From: Enterobacter cloacae subsp. cloacae ATCC 13047
GTDB lineage: Bacteria; Pseudomonadota; Gammaproteobacteria; Enterobacterales; Enterobacteriaceae
DNA: 64,000 nt
Reading direction: 5' to 3'
NCBI RefSeq assembly: GCF_000025565.1
Contig: NC_014121.1
Coordinates: 1,798,001-1,862,000, forward strand
In this document: piece by piece, positions 48,659-58,663 of the stretch
How positions within the stretch are numbered: position 1 is the stretch's first letter
Layout of the letters: each line of letters opens with the position of its first letter
Position numbers and translations under genes: made by a program
Notes under the pieces: model-generated
Database searches by the model: none
Seen by the model: only the letters and a program-made list of their open reading frames with translations
Told to the model about the DNA's origin: nothing

Positions 48659-49222
48659 CTATTCCAACAACTTCGCAAATTTCGCCAGCCACTGCGGATG
48701 CGCAGGCCAGGCCGGCGCGGTGACCAGGTTACCATCAACGTGAGCCTGATCGATACCGATATCGGCATACTCGCCGCCGCTGAGTCGCACTTCAGGCGCA
48801 CAGGCCGGGTAGGCGCTACAGGTTCGTCCTTTTAAGATCCCGGCGGCGGCCAGCAACTGTGGGCCATGGCACACGGCCGCAATCGGTTTGTGCGCGTCAT
48901 CAAATGCCTGCACCAGCTTCAGTACGTCATCATTTAACCGCAGGTATTCAGGCGCTCTGCCGCCAGGGATCAGCAGGGCGTCATAGTCCTGCTCGTTAAC
49001 GGCGGAAAAATCGGCATTGAGGATAAAACGGTGACCCGGTTTTTCGCTATAGGTCTGAGCACCGTCGAAATCATGGATAGCGGTCATGACATAGTCACCC
49101 TTCGCTTTATCCGGGCAGACGGCGTCAACCTGATGGCCAATCATCTGTAAGGCCTGAAATGGGACCATGGTTTCGTAATCTTCGGCGTAATCGCCCACCA
49201 GCATCAGGATTTTCTTGCTCAT
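48659..49222 (-). CDS. DJ-1/PfpI family protein (glyoxalase or deglycase-like)
   Basis: This 187-residue cytoplasmic protein has the PfpI fold, with the nucleophile-elbow Cys in [10 protein letters not shown] and a nearby acidic residue in GDYAEDYE. Family members act as chaperones, glyoxalases or putative deglycases; which applies here is not visible. The start at 49222 is the second of two consecutive ATGs, close to the ribosome site. Confidence 0.85.
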   Translation of the reverse strand: MSKKILMLVGDYAEDYETMVPFQALQMIGHQVDAVCPDKAKGDYVMTAIHDFDGAQTYSEKPGHRFILNADFSAVNEQDYDALLIPGGRAPEYLRLNDDVLKLVQAFDDAHKPIAAVCHGPQLLAAAGILKGRTCSAYPACAPEVRLSGGEYADIGIDQAHVDGNLVTAPAWPAHPQWLAKFAKLLE

Positions 49223-49286
49223 CATTTTCTCACTTTTATGGATAACGACGTTTTAGATATAGCCTGGTGTAGCGCAAATGTCGGAA

Positions 49287-49312
49287 ATAAAAAAGCCCGT
49301 CAGAGCACGGGC
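49287..49312 (-). terminator. Terminator of the dgcM operon
   Basis: On the minus strand, stem GCCCGT/ACGGGC with a six-base loop is followed by TTTTTTATT. It lies 128 bases beyond the small membrane protein gene. The rest of 49226-49439 shows nothing else. Confidence 0.75.
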
Positions 49313-49439
49313 AAAATAAGCAAGTGATTTAGCAATTCGTTACCAACATAATGGAGGATAACGGCGCATATCTTACGCGCCTGTTGAGTTGGCCGATACC
49401 TGATAATTTCGGTAGGTGAAACAACGGATTAAACGTGCG

Positions 49440-49658
49440 TTACAGCGCGTCGAAAGTGGGGTAAATGCTGTTTTCAATATATTCCGCCACTAACCAGATC
49501 TCGCCGCTGAAGATAAACCAGAATCCGAAAATAATAAGCATTAAAATAATTATGGTGAGGATTATTTCTGTTCTTCCCATTGCAGACGATACCCACCCAT
49601 AGTCTTTTTCATCAAGATGGGCATTGTAGCGGGGCTTTATCCGATACACCAGTTTCAT
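49440..49658 (-). CDS. Small single-span inner-membrane protein
   Basis: This 72-residue protein has one long hydrophobic stretch (about residues 31-53). Its ATG overlaps the dgcM stop (ATGA), so it is translated by coupling with dgcM. No family was recognised. The overlap suggests a functional link to DgcM, which is inference. Confidence 0.65.
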   Translation of the reverse strand: MKLVYRIKPRYNAHLDEKDYGWVSSAMGRTEIILTIIILMLIIFGFWFIFSGEIWLVAEYIENSIYPTFDAL

Positions 49659-50887
49659 GCCGCCAGGACTTTATTACGGCCATCATTCTTGGCGCGATAA
49701 AGCGCGTCATCTACCCGTTTAAAGAGATCGTCGATACTCTCATCCTGGTTGTGCCGCGCCACGCCAATGCTGACCGTAAATCGCGGCAGGCCGGGGATCG
49801 AGATGCGGGCAACCGCTGCCCGGATCGTTTCGGCGATTTGTAATGCAGTATCGAGAGAGGTGCGTGGCAGCAGAATGACAAACTCCTCGCCTCCCCAGCG
49901 GAACACGAAATCCTCTTTTCGGCTACAGGCCTCCAGGGTACGTGAAAGTGCGATGAGCACTTCATCCCCCTTCAGATGACCAAAAACGTCGTTGATATTC
50001 TTAAAGTGATCGGTATCCACCAGCAGTAAACTGAATTGCTGCTGTAGAGGCAGGTGCGTGAGATTCATTTGCTCAGCGATAATATAGAACTGTCGCCGGT
50101 TGAGCAGGCCCGTCATGGCATCCTGTAACGCGGCATGTTCCAGCTCAAGCTCCAGCCTTTTTTGCTCGGTGATGTCATGGATAATGCACAACATCAGTTT
50201 ATCCCCGTAGATCTCAATTGGTCCGGCATAGGTCTGAACATGGCGGGTTGATCCATCGGCAAGGCGGTGCACAAAGTTGAGTGGCTTATGCCCACCCGGC
50301 AGAGCGGCGATTTCGCTCATCACTGGGATCACATCGCGCCCCAGAGTGTTGATCTCCCAGGTATGCTTGCTGCACATCTCCTCGTGCGAGTAGCCATAAA
50401 AGTTAAGCGCGGCGAGATTGGCATCAACAATTTGGCCGTCGCGAGCAGGGTCGATCAGCAACATCGGGGCGCTGTTTGTCAGAAAAAAGCGAGCATAGAA
50501 TCCTTGCTTTTTTCGCTGGTAAGTAGCGGAGCGGCTCGCTTTAAGCCCGGTCGGTGCCGGATGTGAAATCCCTTCAAAAACGATAATGTCGCCGTACGGC
50601 GCATGGTGGGTCAGCGAAAGACGACAGCTCAACGCGGTTTCATGCCCGTCGCGCCAGACTGTCCAGATCTCGACAATCTCCTGGTCCGTTTTCAACTCAG
50701 GGATATACATCGACAGCACGTCTTGCGCATTGGCTGAGAAAGCGCCTTTTCGCAGATCATCCACCGTTTTATCCCCCATCACCTGAACCGCGGCCGTATT
50801 CGCAAAAATAATATGGCCAGAAACGGGGGAGATCAGCCACACGGGGGTTTTAATGACATTCAGCGCATCAAAATAATTTTGCGACAT
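49655..50887 (-). CDS. dgcM: DgcM (YdaM), diguanylate cyclase
   Basis: This 410-residue protein, the same length as E. coli DgcM, has an N-terminal PAS-like part, a second PAS domain with PAC (about residues 125-245) and a C-terminal GGDEF domain with an intact active site, RWGGEEF. It makes c-di-GMP from GTP. In E. coli DgcM acts with PdeR and MlrA to switch on csgD and curli. The central block (KASRSATYQRKKQGFYARFF) is almost unchanged from E. coli. Confidence 0.93.
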   Translation of the reverse strand: MSQNYFDALNVIKTPVWLISPVSGHIIFANTAAVQVMGDKTVDDLRKGAFSANAQDVLSMYIPELKTDQEIVEIWTVWRDGHETALSCRLSLTHHAPYGDIIVFEGISHPAPTGLKASRSATYQRKKQGFYARFFLTNSAPMLLIDPARDGQIVDANLAALNFYGYSHEEMCSKHTWEINTLGRDVIPVMSEIAALPGGHKPLNFVHRLADGSTRHVQTYAGPIEIYGDKLMLCIIHDITEQKRLELELEHAALQDAMTGLLNRRQFYIIAEQMNLTHLPLQQQFSLLLVDTDHFKNINDVFGHLKGDEVLIALSRTLEACSRKEDFVFRWGGEEFVILLPRTSLDTALQIAETIRAAVARISIPGLPRFTVSIGVARHNQDESIDDLFKRVDDALYRAKNDGRNKVLAA

Positions 50888-50970
50888 AAGGAATTCCTGT
50901 ACATCGGCACAATATGCCTGACGATCACGACGGAATCGACTCGCGTGGACTCCTCTGAACCATACTCCAG

Positions 50971-53109
50971 TTAACCCTGTGTAGCATGATTTTTTTGTGA
51001 AACAAAAGCGGATTCCGAATGAATTTTACCAATTGGTATAATCTGTTTCTGTGAATTAATCTGCAGCAGTAGCCACGGGATCTGTTCGGCAGGCAAAGGT
51101 CTGGAGAACAGAAAACCCTGCAAATAATCACACCCGAGCTCTGTTAACACCGCTCGTTGCTCTTCTGTTTCGATCCCTTCGGCAACAACATACATCTCCA
51201 TGGTCCGGGCAATATTAATAATGGTCTCCACCAGCTTGCGGCTTTTCTCATTTTCCAGCATTGACGTCACAAAGCTTTTGTCGATTTTGAGCTCTTTTGC
51301 CGGAAGCACGCTGAGCATAAGCAGATTAGAATAACCGGTGCCAAAATCATCAATAGAGACGGTGATCCCGGCCTGGTTGAATGCACTCAGTAATTCGATA
51401 CTGCGGTCGAGATTTTTAAGGGCAGTGCTCTCCGTGACCTCAAGGATGAGCCGGGAAGGAGAAAGATTATATTTCTGCAACAGAGACGATACGGTCTGAA
51501 AGATATCCGGCTGTTCAAACTGAACAGGGGATAAGTTAAAAGACAACGTCCAGTGGGCAAAACCTTGTTCAGTCCAGAAATGCAGCTGACGGCATGCGGC
51601 CTCAATCGCCCAGTTACCTACAGGAATAATTAATCCCGTCTGTTCAAGCGAAGGTAAAAACAGATTCGGCAGTAGCACGCCTTGTTCGGGATGTCGCCAG
51701 CGAAGAAGCGCTTCAAAGCCGTGGATAGTTCTCTCTTCAGCGTGCCAGGTGGGTTGATACCACAGCTCAAACTGATCGCGCTCAAGCGCCTGCGTGAGTT
51801 CCTGCAAAAAACCGGGGTTAGCCGGGATCGCCGTCGACATCTCTGTCCGGTAGACCGCCCAGTCGTTTTGGCCTTGCTTTTTAACGTACTGCATTGCCGC
51901 ATCTGCTTTTAGCTTTAACTCATGCAGCGTTTCGCCATCCTGCGGATAACGACTGACGCCTGCGCTGAGCGTTGTACTCAGCGTATGCCCGCATACGGAA
52001 AGCGGGCGGCGCACATCATCGAGTAGCGTTGAGAGGAGGGACTGGAGTTTGTCGTCATCACATTCTGGAACCAGCAGAATAAAAGCATCGCCCCCCAATC
52101 TTGCCAGGGTCATCTCACGGGTAAGCCTCGCCGTGATGCGCTGCGCAATGGTGATTAACAACTCATCCCCGACGTTATGTCCCCAGGTGTCATTAACCTG
52201 TTTAAAGTGATCAACGTCGAGGAAGATCACGGCAAATTGTTTATTGCTAAGCAACGCGCTGCGCAGGCAATCCTGCATGCGCAGGTCCATCTGGTGGCGA
52301 TTAGCAAGGCCGGTAAGGGCATCAAACCGTGCCTGTAGTTCAAGCTGTCGATTGAGCGCCTGAAGGTTGTCCGTGAGCCGGTTGGTACGCCAGTGGGAAT
52401 CAATGAGTGAGATAATCAACATCATGCCGAGCAGGCACAGCGTGGTGACCGACACCCCTATCGATAATCCCAGTTCGCTGATACCGCCGGGTAGGGTATG
52501 AGCCATATCACTGAACTGAGCGGCCCGCATGCCAGTGTAGTGCATGGCACAGATGGCAGCGCCCAGAACTAAAGCGGCGAGAATGCGATTGATAAAGATC
52601 CCTTTTCGCTGATGCCGCAGGTGAAAGGCCAACCAGAGCGCGGCACCGGAGGCCATTACGGCAATCAATACGGATAAACCGATGATGGGGTGATCCCAGA
52701 TGATGGGGCTGTCCAGCATCAGTGCGGCCATACCGATATAGTGCATTGATACCACGCCTGCGCTCAGAATTAAGGTAGAGAGAAGCAGTCTGAAGGGCGA
52801 AAGGCGAGCGCCCGTCACGGCAATATTCATTGCCAGCATAGACGCCACCACCGCGACGCCCATTGAGGCGAGGGTTAACCAGAAGTTGTAGCTCATGATC
52901 ATGGGAATTTTCATCGCTAACATACCAATGAAATGCATCGACCAGATCCCGACGCCCAGCGTAAGCCCTCCGGCAAAACGCCAGAACAGAGCGGCCTTCC
53001 CGCTGGAAAGCGGGATTTTCCCGGCATTCTCCAGGGCCACAAACGAGGCGATAAAGGCCACAAGATAAGAGATGGCTATTAACACTGGGTCCCACGATAC
53101 ATTGAGCAT
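50971..53109 (-). CDS. MHYT-GGDEF-EAL membrane protein, probable c-di-GMP phosphodiesterase
   Basis: From ATG 53109 the protein has 712 residues. The N-terminal integral-membrane MHYT sensor shows three repeats (SMHFIGM, SMHYIGM, AMHYTGM), proposed to bind a metal or gas. The GGDEF domain is degenerate (GGDAF), so cyclase activity is doubtful. The EAL domain keeps GFEALLRW and DDFGTGYSN and is likely active. It lies upstream of dgcM on the same strand, with 83 bases between. A start at 53193 would add 28 hydrophilic residues and has no ribosome site. Confidence 0.9.
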   Translation of the reverse strand: MLNVSWDPVLIAISYLVAFIASFVALENAGKIPLSSGKAALFWRFAGGLTLGVGIWSMHFIGMLAMKIPMIMSYNFWLTLASMGVAVVASMLAMNIAVTGARLSPFRLLLSTLILSAGVVSMHYIGMAALMLDSPIIWDHPIIGLSVLIAVMASGAALWLAFHLRHQRKGIFINRILAALVLGAAICAMHYTGMRAAQFSDMAHTLPGGISELGLSIGVSVTTLCLLGMMLIISLIDSHWRTNRLTDNLQALNRQLELQARFDALTGLANRHQMDLRMQDCLRSALLSNKQFAVIFLDVDHFKQVNDTWGHNVGDELLITIAQRITARLTREMTLARLGGDAFILLVPECDDDKLQSLLSTLLDDVRRPLSVCGHTLSTTLSAGVSRYPQDGETLHELKLKADAAMQYVKKQGQNDWAVYRTEMSTAIPANPGFLQELTQALERDQFELWYQPTWHAEERTIHGFEALLRWRHPEQGVLLPNLFLPSLEQTGLIIPVGNWAIEAACRQLHFWTEQGFAHWTLSFNLSPVQFEQPDIFQTVSSLLQKYNLSPSRLILEVTESTALKNLDRSIELLSAFNQAGITVSIDDFGTGYSNLLMLSVLPAKELKIDKSFVTSMLENEKSRKLVETIINIARTMEMYVVAEGIETEEQRAVLTELGCDYLQGFLFSRPLPAEQIPWLLLQINSQKQIIPIGKIHSESAFVSQKNHATQG

Positions 53110-53565
53110 TATGCAATCCCACGCCAAAGGGGTTACTGATTTCGCCAACCGGGACAGATCTTTATCTGGCTGCGTGCAGGCGAGTTCAAACAATATTAGT
53201 TATAGGGTACGTAAAACGGCCCGCACTATTAAAACGCAAAACTGTAAGCAATATAAAATATATTCTCAGTTCTAACTTGTTAAGCACAGCTAAACAAGGG
53301 CAGTTAATTGCAACAAAGTCTCTAAAATAGGGTGGTGATTAACCCATTTAGCCGCAGGTGATGGTATCGCTTAAGTTCGTGTCAGACCAGTATCACAGTA
53401 TCCATGGCACAATATTTCCCACAATACGCTTTTTTTATCTCACTTAAGTTAAATTGCAGGTTGCTAACTGCGAAACAACAAAGCACCGCTATTCGTGAGG
53501 ACAAACGCCAGTACGGATGCTATAAACCTTAATGCCGACCAAAATATTAAGTTGTGGGAATAATC
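53110..53565. promoter_or_regulatory. Divergent promoter region, phosphodiesterase and chemoreceptor
   Basis: About 450 bases separate two divergent genes. The stretch is AT-rich and must hold both promoters, but no convincing -35/-10 or flagellar sigma-28 element was recognised. No credible gene lies here. Confidence 0.4.
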
Positions 53566-54720
53566 ATGCTAAAAAATATTAGTGTCAGAACCTTCATTGT
53601 CTATTTCCTTTTGTCTCTTTTTTTGCTAAACGCAGCTGTCGTCTTTCTATTTACCGGCGCATCGTCGCTCTTAATAACGCTCAATGTAATAAATGTGATT
53701 GCTCTTTTTTTACTCTGGATTTACATGACCCAATATCTTGTGACACCGATCAATACTGTGAAAAAAAGTATTGAAGAAGTCACGGCAGGGAATCTTGGCG
53801 TGACAATCCCCGAGTTTGGCAACAACTGCGCAGGGCGTTTAATTCCCGGGATTAACAGCCTTTCGGGCAATATTGCAACGCTGGTCCGGGAAATCAGGGC
53901 GTCGTCACAAACCGCCATGACCTTATCGGATCAACTCTCCGCACGCAGCGCGCAGCTATCAGTGAAAACGGAGCAGCAATCGGCTTCGCTGGTGCAAACT
54001 GCAGCCAGCATGGAGCAGATGGCTGCGAGCACCAAAAACAATGCTGATAACACCCGACTCGCCAGTGAACAGGCCAATCAGGCAACGCTTCAGGCGCGTA
54101 AGGGGGGCGAGCTGATGGGGCAGGTTGCTCACAATATGCAATCGATCACCGAATGCGCACAGCAAATGACGGAAATCATTTCGATGATCGACGGCATTGC
54201 TTTCCAGACCAATATCCTTGCGCTTAACGCGGCCGTTGAGGCGGCAAGGGCGGGAGACCACGGAAAAGGCTTCTCTGTGGTCGCGGAGGAGGTGCGAAAT
54301 CTGGCACACCGCAGCGCGGAAGCGGCGAAGAACATCAAAACGCTGATTGAAGTCACCAGCAATAACGTTACACAGGGCGTGACGGTAGTGTCAGAAGCGG
54401 AAAAAAACATGCGTGAGATTGTGGCTGGCTCCGGCAATGTCAGCCGTCTGATGGATGAAATTTCCAGTTCCACATCCGAGCAGGAGAAGGGAATTTCACA
54501 GATTACGCTGGCATTATCAGAGCTGGAAAGGGTCACGCAAAGCAATGTGGCGATGGCGGAGGAACTTAACGGATCCTCTGACGTGCTGCGCAATCAGGTT
54601 ATCGAACTGCAGTCACGGACACGCAATTTCCGGCTTGACGGGGGATACGCGGCTGATAGTTCGTTAACTGCACCGGTTGTTCCGCTGGCGTTCCCGCAGC
54701 GACAAGGACATTCCGCCTGA
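53566..54720 (+). CDS. Methyl-accepting chemotaxis protein without periplasmic sensor domain
   Basis: This 384-residue receptor starts at ATG 53566 after GTGGGA. Two membrane helices (about residues 9-30 and 33-55) are separated by only a few residues, so there is no periplasmic ligand domain. A HAMP segment ([18 protein letters not shown]) and the cytoplasmic signalling domain follow; its tip [20 protein letters not shown] is canonical. The C-terminal NWETF-type CheR/CheB tether is absent. It probably senses an intracellular or membrane cue or another protein. Confidence 0.88.
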   Translation: MLKNISVRTFIVYFLLSLFLLNAAVVFLFTGASSLLITLNVINVIALFLLWIYMTQYLVTPINTVKKSIEEVTAGNLGVTIPEFGNNCAGRLIPGINSLSGNIATLVREIRASSQTAMTLSDQLSARSAQLSVKTEQQSASLVQTAASMEQMAASTKNNADNTRLASEQANQATLQARKGGELMGQVAHNMQSITECAQQMTEIISMIDGIAFQTNILALNAAVEAARAGDHGKGFSVVAEEVRNLAHRSAEAAKNIKTLIEVTSNNVTQGVTVVSEAEKNMREIVAGSGNVSRLMDEISSSTSEQEKGISQITLALSELERVTQSNVAMAEELNGSSDVLRNQVIELQSRTRNFRLDGGYAADSSLTAPVVPLAFPQRQGHSA

Positions 54721-54839
54721 AGGGACACCGCCGTTATCCGTACAATTCCCGAGCGATTTCAGCGCCATGCGGAACATAGTGGTTGCGTAACCTCTGCCGA
54801 AAGCTAGACTGACAACGAAAAGCTAAAAGCGGAGGCGTT

Positions 54840-55823
54840 GTGGAGAGCATAAAAGGGTCTGAACTGAACGTTCCTGACGCAGTGTTTGCGTGGGTGTTTG
54901 ACGGTAAAGGCGGTGCCCGGCCGCTGGAAGACAACGACGTGATCGATCACGCGCATCCCTGCTGGTTACACCTGAACTATACCCATCCGGATAGCGCTGA
55001 ATGGCTGGCATCCACCCCTTTACTGCCAAACAACGTGCGTGATGCGCTGGCAGGGGAAAGCCTGCGGCCACGCGTGAGCCGGATGGGGGACGGTACGTTG
55101 ATCACGCTTCGCTGTATTAACGGCAGCACGGATGAACGTCCCGATCAGCTGGTGGCGATGCGCGTCTATATGGATGATGGGCTTATTGTTTCCACTCGCC
55201 AGCGTAAAGTGCTGGCGCTGGATGACGTGGTAAACGATCTGAAAGAGGGCACCGGGCCGACCGACTGCGGCAGCTGGCTGGTGGATGTCTGCGATGCGCT
55301 TACCGATCACGCGAGCGAGTTTATCGAAGAGTTGCACGATAAAATTATCGATCTGGAAGATAACCTGCTCGACCAGCAGATACCGCCGCGCGGTTTCCTG
55401 GCGTTACTGCGCAAGCAACTGATTGTGATGCGTCGCTACATGACGCCACAACGTGATGTATATGCCCGTCTGGCCAGCGAGCGTCTCAGCTGGATGAATG
55501 ATGACCAGCGCCGCAGAATACAGGACATTGCTGACAGGCTGGGGCGCGGGCTGGATGAAATTGATTCCTGTATTGCCAGAACCGCAGTAATGGCCGATGA
55601 GATAGCACAGGTGATGCAGGAGTCGCTGGCCAGAAGAACCTACACGATGTCGCTGATGGCAATGGTCTTTTTACCCAGTACCTTTCTGACCGGTCTGTTT
55701 GGCGTAAACCTGGGCGGCATTCCCGGTGGTGCTTATCGCTACGGCTTTACCGCGTTTTGCGTCATGTTAGCTGCTTTGATTGGCGGTGTTGCATGGTGGT
55801 TGCATCGTAGTAAATGGTTGTAA
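54840..55823 (+). CDS. zntB: ZntB, zinc transporter (CorA family)
   Basis: This 327-residue protein is the same length as E. coli ZntB. The N-terminal cytoplasmic funnel domain is followed by two C-terminal membrane helices. The CorA-family GxN signature appears as GVNLGG before the second helix. ZntB transports zinc, in E. coli by proton-coupled uptake. The start is GTG 54840, four bases after GGAGG. Confidence 0.94.
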   Translation: MESIKGSELNVPDAVFAWVFDGKGGARPLEDNDVIDHAHPCWLHLNYTHPDSAEWLASTPLLPNNVRDALAGESLRPRVSRMGDGTLITLRCINGSTDERPDQLVAMRVYMDDGLIVSTRQRKVLALDDVVNDLKEGTGPTDCGSWLVDVCDALTDHASEFIEELHDKIIDLEDNLLDQQIPPRGFLALLRKQLIVMRRYMTPQRDVYARLASERLSWMNDDQRRRIQDIADRLGRGLDEIDSCIARTAVMADEIAQVMQESLARRTYTMSLMAMVFLPSTFLTGLFGVNLGGIPGGAYRYGFTAFCVMLAALIGGVAWWLHRSKWL

Positions 55824-55869
55824 ATTTACGCTTTTTCCACCTTTTGCGCGGATCAAAACGCTCTTTTAA

Positions 55870-55911
55870 TTGAGCAAAGTCAATAAACAGAAACCGTGTA
55901 AGGTGCATTAT
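55870..55911 (+). promoter_or_regulatory. FNR-dependent promoter of fnrS
   Basis: TTGAGCAAAGTCAA (55870-55883) matches the FNR consensus TTGAT-N4-ATCAA at eight of ten positions. Its centre is about 42 bases upstream of the fnrS start, the class II position. A -10-like CATTAT follows at 55906-55911. Confidence 0.8.
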
Positions 55912-55918
55912 TACTCCC

Positions 55919-56039
55919 GCAGGTGAATGCAACGTCAAGCGATGGGCGTTGCGCTCCATATTGTCTTACTTCCTTTTTTGAATTACTGCATAGCACAATT
56001 GATTCGTACGACGCCGACTTTAATAGTCGGCTTTTTTTT
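55919..56039 (+). ncRNA. fnrS: FnrS small regulatory RNA
   Basis: The sequence from GCAGGTGAATGCAACGTC to the final T run is nearly identical to E. coli FnrS and sits at the same place, between zntB and dbpA. It ends in a terminator stem (GCCGACT/AGTCGGC) and TTTTTTTT. FnrS is made without oxygen under FNR control and, with Hfq, represses mRNAs for aerobic functions such as sodB, maeA and folE/folX. The seed region near the 5' end and the single-stranded TCTTACTTCC-type segment are retained. Confidence 0.95.
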
Positions 56040-56097
56040 GCCTCCCGTTTCTCAGGGTCTACCCTAAAAGGGTCAATCCATAAAACTGGAGGGAAAG

Positions 56098-56280
56098 ATG
56101 AACCATCTACTCGCGCTGCAACGGCTGCATTCACGGCAGTCCGATCCGGTCCCGACCGACCCAACGCCCATGCCCGATCCCATTCCGCGTCCGCAGCCTA
56201 TGCCCGACCCGCCGCCCGATGAAGAACCGATTAAATTGTCGCATCGAACCCCGAGATCTGCGAGGATACGCGCCATCTGA
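56098..56280 (+). CDS. Proline-rich small protein between fnrS and dbpA
   Basis: This 60-codon frame has an excellent ribosome site (GGAGGGAAAG directly before ATG 56098). The product is built around Asp-Pro repeats (DPVPTDPTPMPDPIP) and ends basic. No family was recognised. It lies 27 bases before dbpA on the same strand and could be co-transcribed with it. Translation is likely from the start site but unproven. Confidence 0.55.
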   Translation: MNHLLALQRLHSRQSDPVPTDPTPMPDPIPRPQPMPDPPPDEEPIKLSHRTPRSARIRAI

Positions 56281-56307
56281 CCGCAAAGATGACCACGAGA
56301 GACTATT

Positions 56308-57681
56308 GTGACCGCTTTTTCTACCCTGAATGTTCTGCCTGCCGCCCAACTCGATAACCTCAACGAGTTGGGATACCTCACGATGACGCCTGTTCAGGCG
56401 GCCGCATTACCCGCCATTCTTGAGGGGCGCGATGTTCGCGTACAGGCAAAAACCGGCAGTGGGAAAACGGCAGCGTTCGGTCTTGGACTGTTACAGCATA
56501 TTGATGCCACTCTGCTCCAGACCCAGTCTCTGGTTCTGTGCCCGACTCGCGAACTGGCCGACCAGGTCGCGGGTGAGTTGCGTCGTCTGGCGCGTTTCCT
56601 GCCCAACACCAAGATCTTAACCCTCTGCGGCGGACAGCCGTTCGGGGCGCAGCGTGATTCTCTCCAGCATGCGCCTCATATTATTGTCGCGACACCTGGC
56701 CGTCTGCTGGATCATCTGCAAAAAAGCACCGTTTCACTGGATGCCCTGCAAACGCTGGTGATGGATGAAGCAGACCGTATGCTGGACATGGGCTTCAGCG
56801 ACGCGATCGACGAGGTGATCCGCTTCGCGCCGGAAGATCGTCAGACATTGTTATTCTCTGCGACCTGGCCTGACGCCATCGCTGCAATCAGCGGTCGTGT
56901 ACAAAAAAATCCGCTGACGATTGAAATCGACAGCGTGGATGCGCTGCCTGCCATCGAGCAGCAGTTCTTTGAAACCTCGCAGCAGGGCAAAATCCCGCTT
57001 CTGCAGAAATTGCTGAGCCAGCACCAGCCCGCCTCCTGCGTGGTGTTTTGTAATACCAAAAAAGATTGCCAGGCGGTGTGTGATGCCCTGAATGCCGCCG
57101 GGCAAAGCGCGCTGTCATTGCATGGCGATCTGGAACAGCGCGATCGTGACCAGACGCTGGTTCGCTTCGCGAACGGCAGCGCCCGTGTGCTGGTTGCAAC
57201 CGATGTCGCCGCACGCGGGCTGGACATTAAATCGCTGGAGCTGGTTGTTAACTACGAGCTGGCCTGGGATCCAGAAGTACACGTTCACCGCATTGGGCGT
57301 ACCGCACGTGCCGGAAACAGCGGGCTGGCCATTAGCTTCTGCGCGCCGGAAGAGGCGCAGCGTGCCAATATCTTGTCTGAAATGCTGCAGATAAAGCTTA
57401 ACTGGGTGAACACTCCGGGGAACGTTCGCGTTGTGCCACTCGAAGCCGAAATGGCGACGCTGTGCATTGATGGCGGCAAAAAAGCCAAGATGCGTCCAGG
57501 CGACGTATTAGGCGCGCTGACAGGTGACATGGGACTGGATGGCGCCGATATCGGCAAGATTACCGTTCATCCGGCACACGTATATGTGGCAATCCGCCAG
57601 GCGGTTGCGCATAAGGCATGGAAGCAGCTGCAAAACGGGAAAATTAAAGGCAAAACCTGCCGGGTCAGATTGCTGAAATAA
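56308..57681 (+). CDS. dbpA: DbpA, DEAD-box RNA helicase for 23S rRNA
   Basis: This 457-residue helicase is the same length as in E. coli. Motifs in order are Q-motif region (MTPVQAAALP), AKTGSGKT, PTRELA, DEAD (VMDEADRM), SAT and HRIGRTARAG. The C-terminal RNA-recognition domain binds hairpin 92 of 23S rRNA, giving the known specificity in 50S assembly. The start is GTG 56308. Confidence 0.95.
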   Translation: MTAFSTLNVLPAAQLDNLNELGYLTMTPVQAAALPAILEGRDVRVQAKTGSGKTAAFGLGLLQHIDATLLQTQSLVLCPTRELADQVAGELRRLARFLPNTKILTLCGGQPFGAQRDSLQHAPHIIVATPGRLLDHLQKSTVSLDALQTLVMDEADRMLDMGFSDAIDEVIRFAPEDRQTLLFSATWPDAIAAISGRVQKNPLTIEIDSVDALPAIEQQFFETSQQGKIPLLQKLLSQHQPASCVVFCNTKKDCQAVCDALNAAGQSALSLHGDLEQRDRDQTLVRFANGSARVLVATDVAARGLDIKSLELVVNYELAWDPEVHVHRIGRTARAGNSGLAISFCAPEEAQRANILSEMLQIKLNWVNTPGNVRVVPLEAEMATLCIDGGKKAKMRPGDVLGALTGDMGLDGADIGKITVHPAHVYVAIRQAVAHKAWKQLQNGKIKGKTCRVRLLK

Positions 57682-57688
57682 GCGGCAG

Positions 57689-57721
57689 AAAAAACGCGTC
57701 TCAGACGGACTCTAAGACGCG
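57689..57721 (-). terminator. Terminator of ttcA
   Basis: On the minus strand, stem CGCGTCT/AGACGCG with a 13-base loop runs into TTTTTT. It lies between the convergent genes dbpA and ttcA; the plus-strand side lacks a T run. Confidence 0.7.
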
Positions 57722-57727
57722 ACAGGA

Positions 57728-58663
57728 TTATTTCACTTCAAGTACGTTCAGGCGCAGCTCGTCAAACTGATTATCATCCTCTTCCGGCTGCCAGCCTGCA
57801 GGCTGCATGGGGATCTCTTCCCGATCAAACGCCAGATCGCCGCCATTCACCACTTCTGAATCATGGTTGATGCCTTTGAAGTCGAACAGCTCAACATCCG
57901 CAAGGTGAGAAGGCACCACGTTCTGCATTGCGCTGAACATGGTTTCGATGCGCCCTGGATAACGTTTATCCCAGTCACGCAGCATGTCACCAATGACCTG
58001 GCGCTGCAGGTTCGGCTGAGAGCCACACAGGTTGCATGGAATAATCGGGAAAGCTTTCGCCTGGGAGAAGCGTTCAATGTCCTTCTCGCGGCAATAGGCG
58101 AGAGGGCGGATGACAATGTGTTTGCCGTCATCGCTCATCAGCTTAGGCGGCATGCCTTTCATCTTCCCGCCGTAGAACATGTTCAGGAACAGCGTTTGCA
58201 GGATATCGTCGCGGTGATGACCCAGCGCAATTTTGGTTGCGCCCAGCTCCGTCGCGGTCCGGTACAGAATGCCACGACGCAGACGAGAGCAGAGAGAGCA
58301 GGTGGTTTTGCCCTCCGGGATCTTCTCTTTTACGATACCGTAGGTGTTTTCTTCGACGATTTTGTACTCAACACCCAGCTTATCGAGATATTCCGGCAGG
58401 ATATGCTCAGGGAAACCCGGCTGTTTCTGGTCAAGGTTTACGGCCACCAGGGAGAATTTCACCGGCGCGCTCTGCTGAAGATTACGCAGGATCTCCAGCA
58501 TGGTGTAGCTGTCTTTACCCCCTGACAGGCAAACCATGATGCGGTCGCCTTCTTCAATCATATTGAAGTCTGCAATGGCTTCGCCCACATTACGGCGCAG
58601 CCGCTTCTGCAGCTTGTTGAGGTTGTATTGTTCTTTCTTTGTATTTGATTGATTGTCTTGCAT
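57728..58663 (-). CDS. ttcA: TtcA, tRNA 2-thiocytidine(32) synthetase
   Basis: This 311-residue iron-sulfur enzyme is the same length as in E. coli. The PP-loop SGGKDSYT activates C32 of certain tRNAs with ATP, and the CxxC pairs CSLC and CNLC bind the [4Fe-4S] cluster. In E. coli K-12 the Rac prophage is integrated at ttcA; here the gene is intact and no prophage is attached. Confidence 0.96.
   Translation of the reverse strand: MQDNQSNTKKEQYNLNKLQKRLRRNVGEAIADFNMIEEGDRIMVCLSGGKDSYTMLEILRNLQQSAPVKFSLVAVNLDQKQPGFPEHILPEYLDKLGVEYKIVEENTYGIVKEKIPEGKTTCSLCSRLRRGILYRTATELGATKIALGHHRDDILQTLFLNMFYGGKMKGMPPKLMSDDGKHIVIRPLAYCREKDIERFSQAKAFPIIPCNLCGSQPNLQRQVIGDMLRDWDKRYPGRIETMFSAMQNVVPSHLADVELFDFKGINHDSEVVNGGDLAFDREEIPMQPAGWQPEEDDNQFDELRLNVLEVK

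Noticed and set aside
53440..53565. Flagellar sigma-28 promoter for the chemoreceptor
   Set aside because: TTAAGTTA with GCTAACTG 11 bases later was tried; only three of eight bases of the -10 match, too weak to claim.
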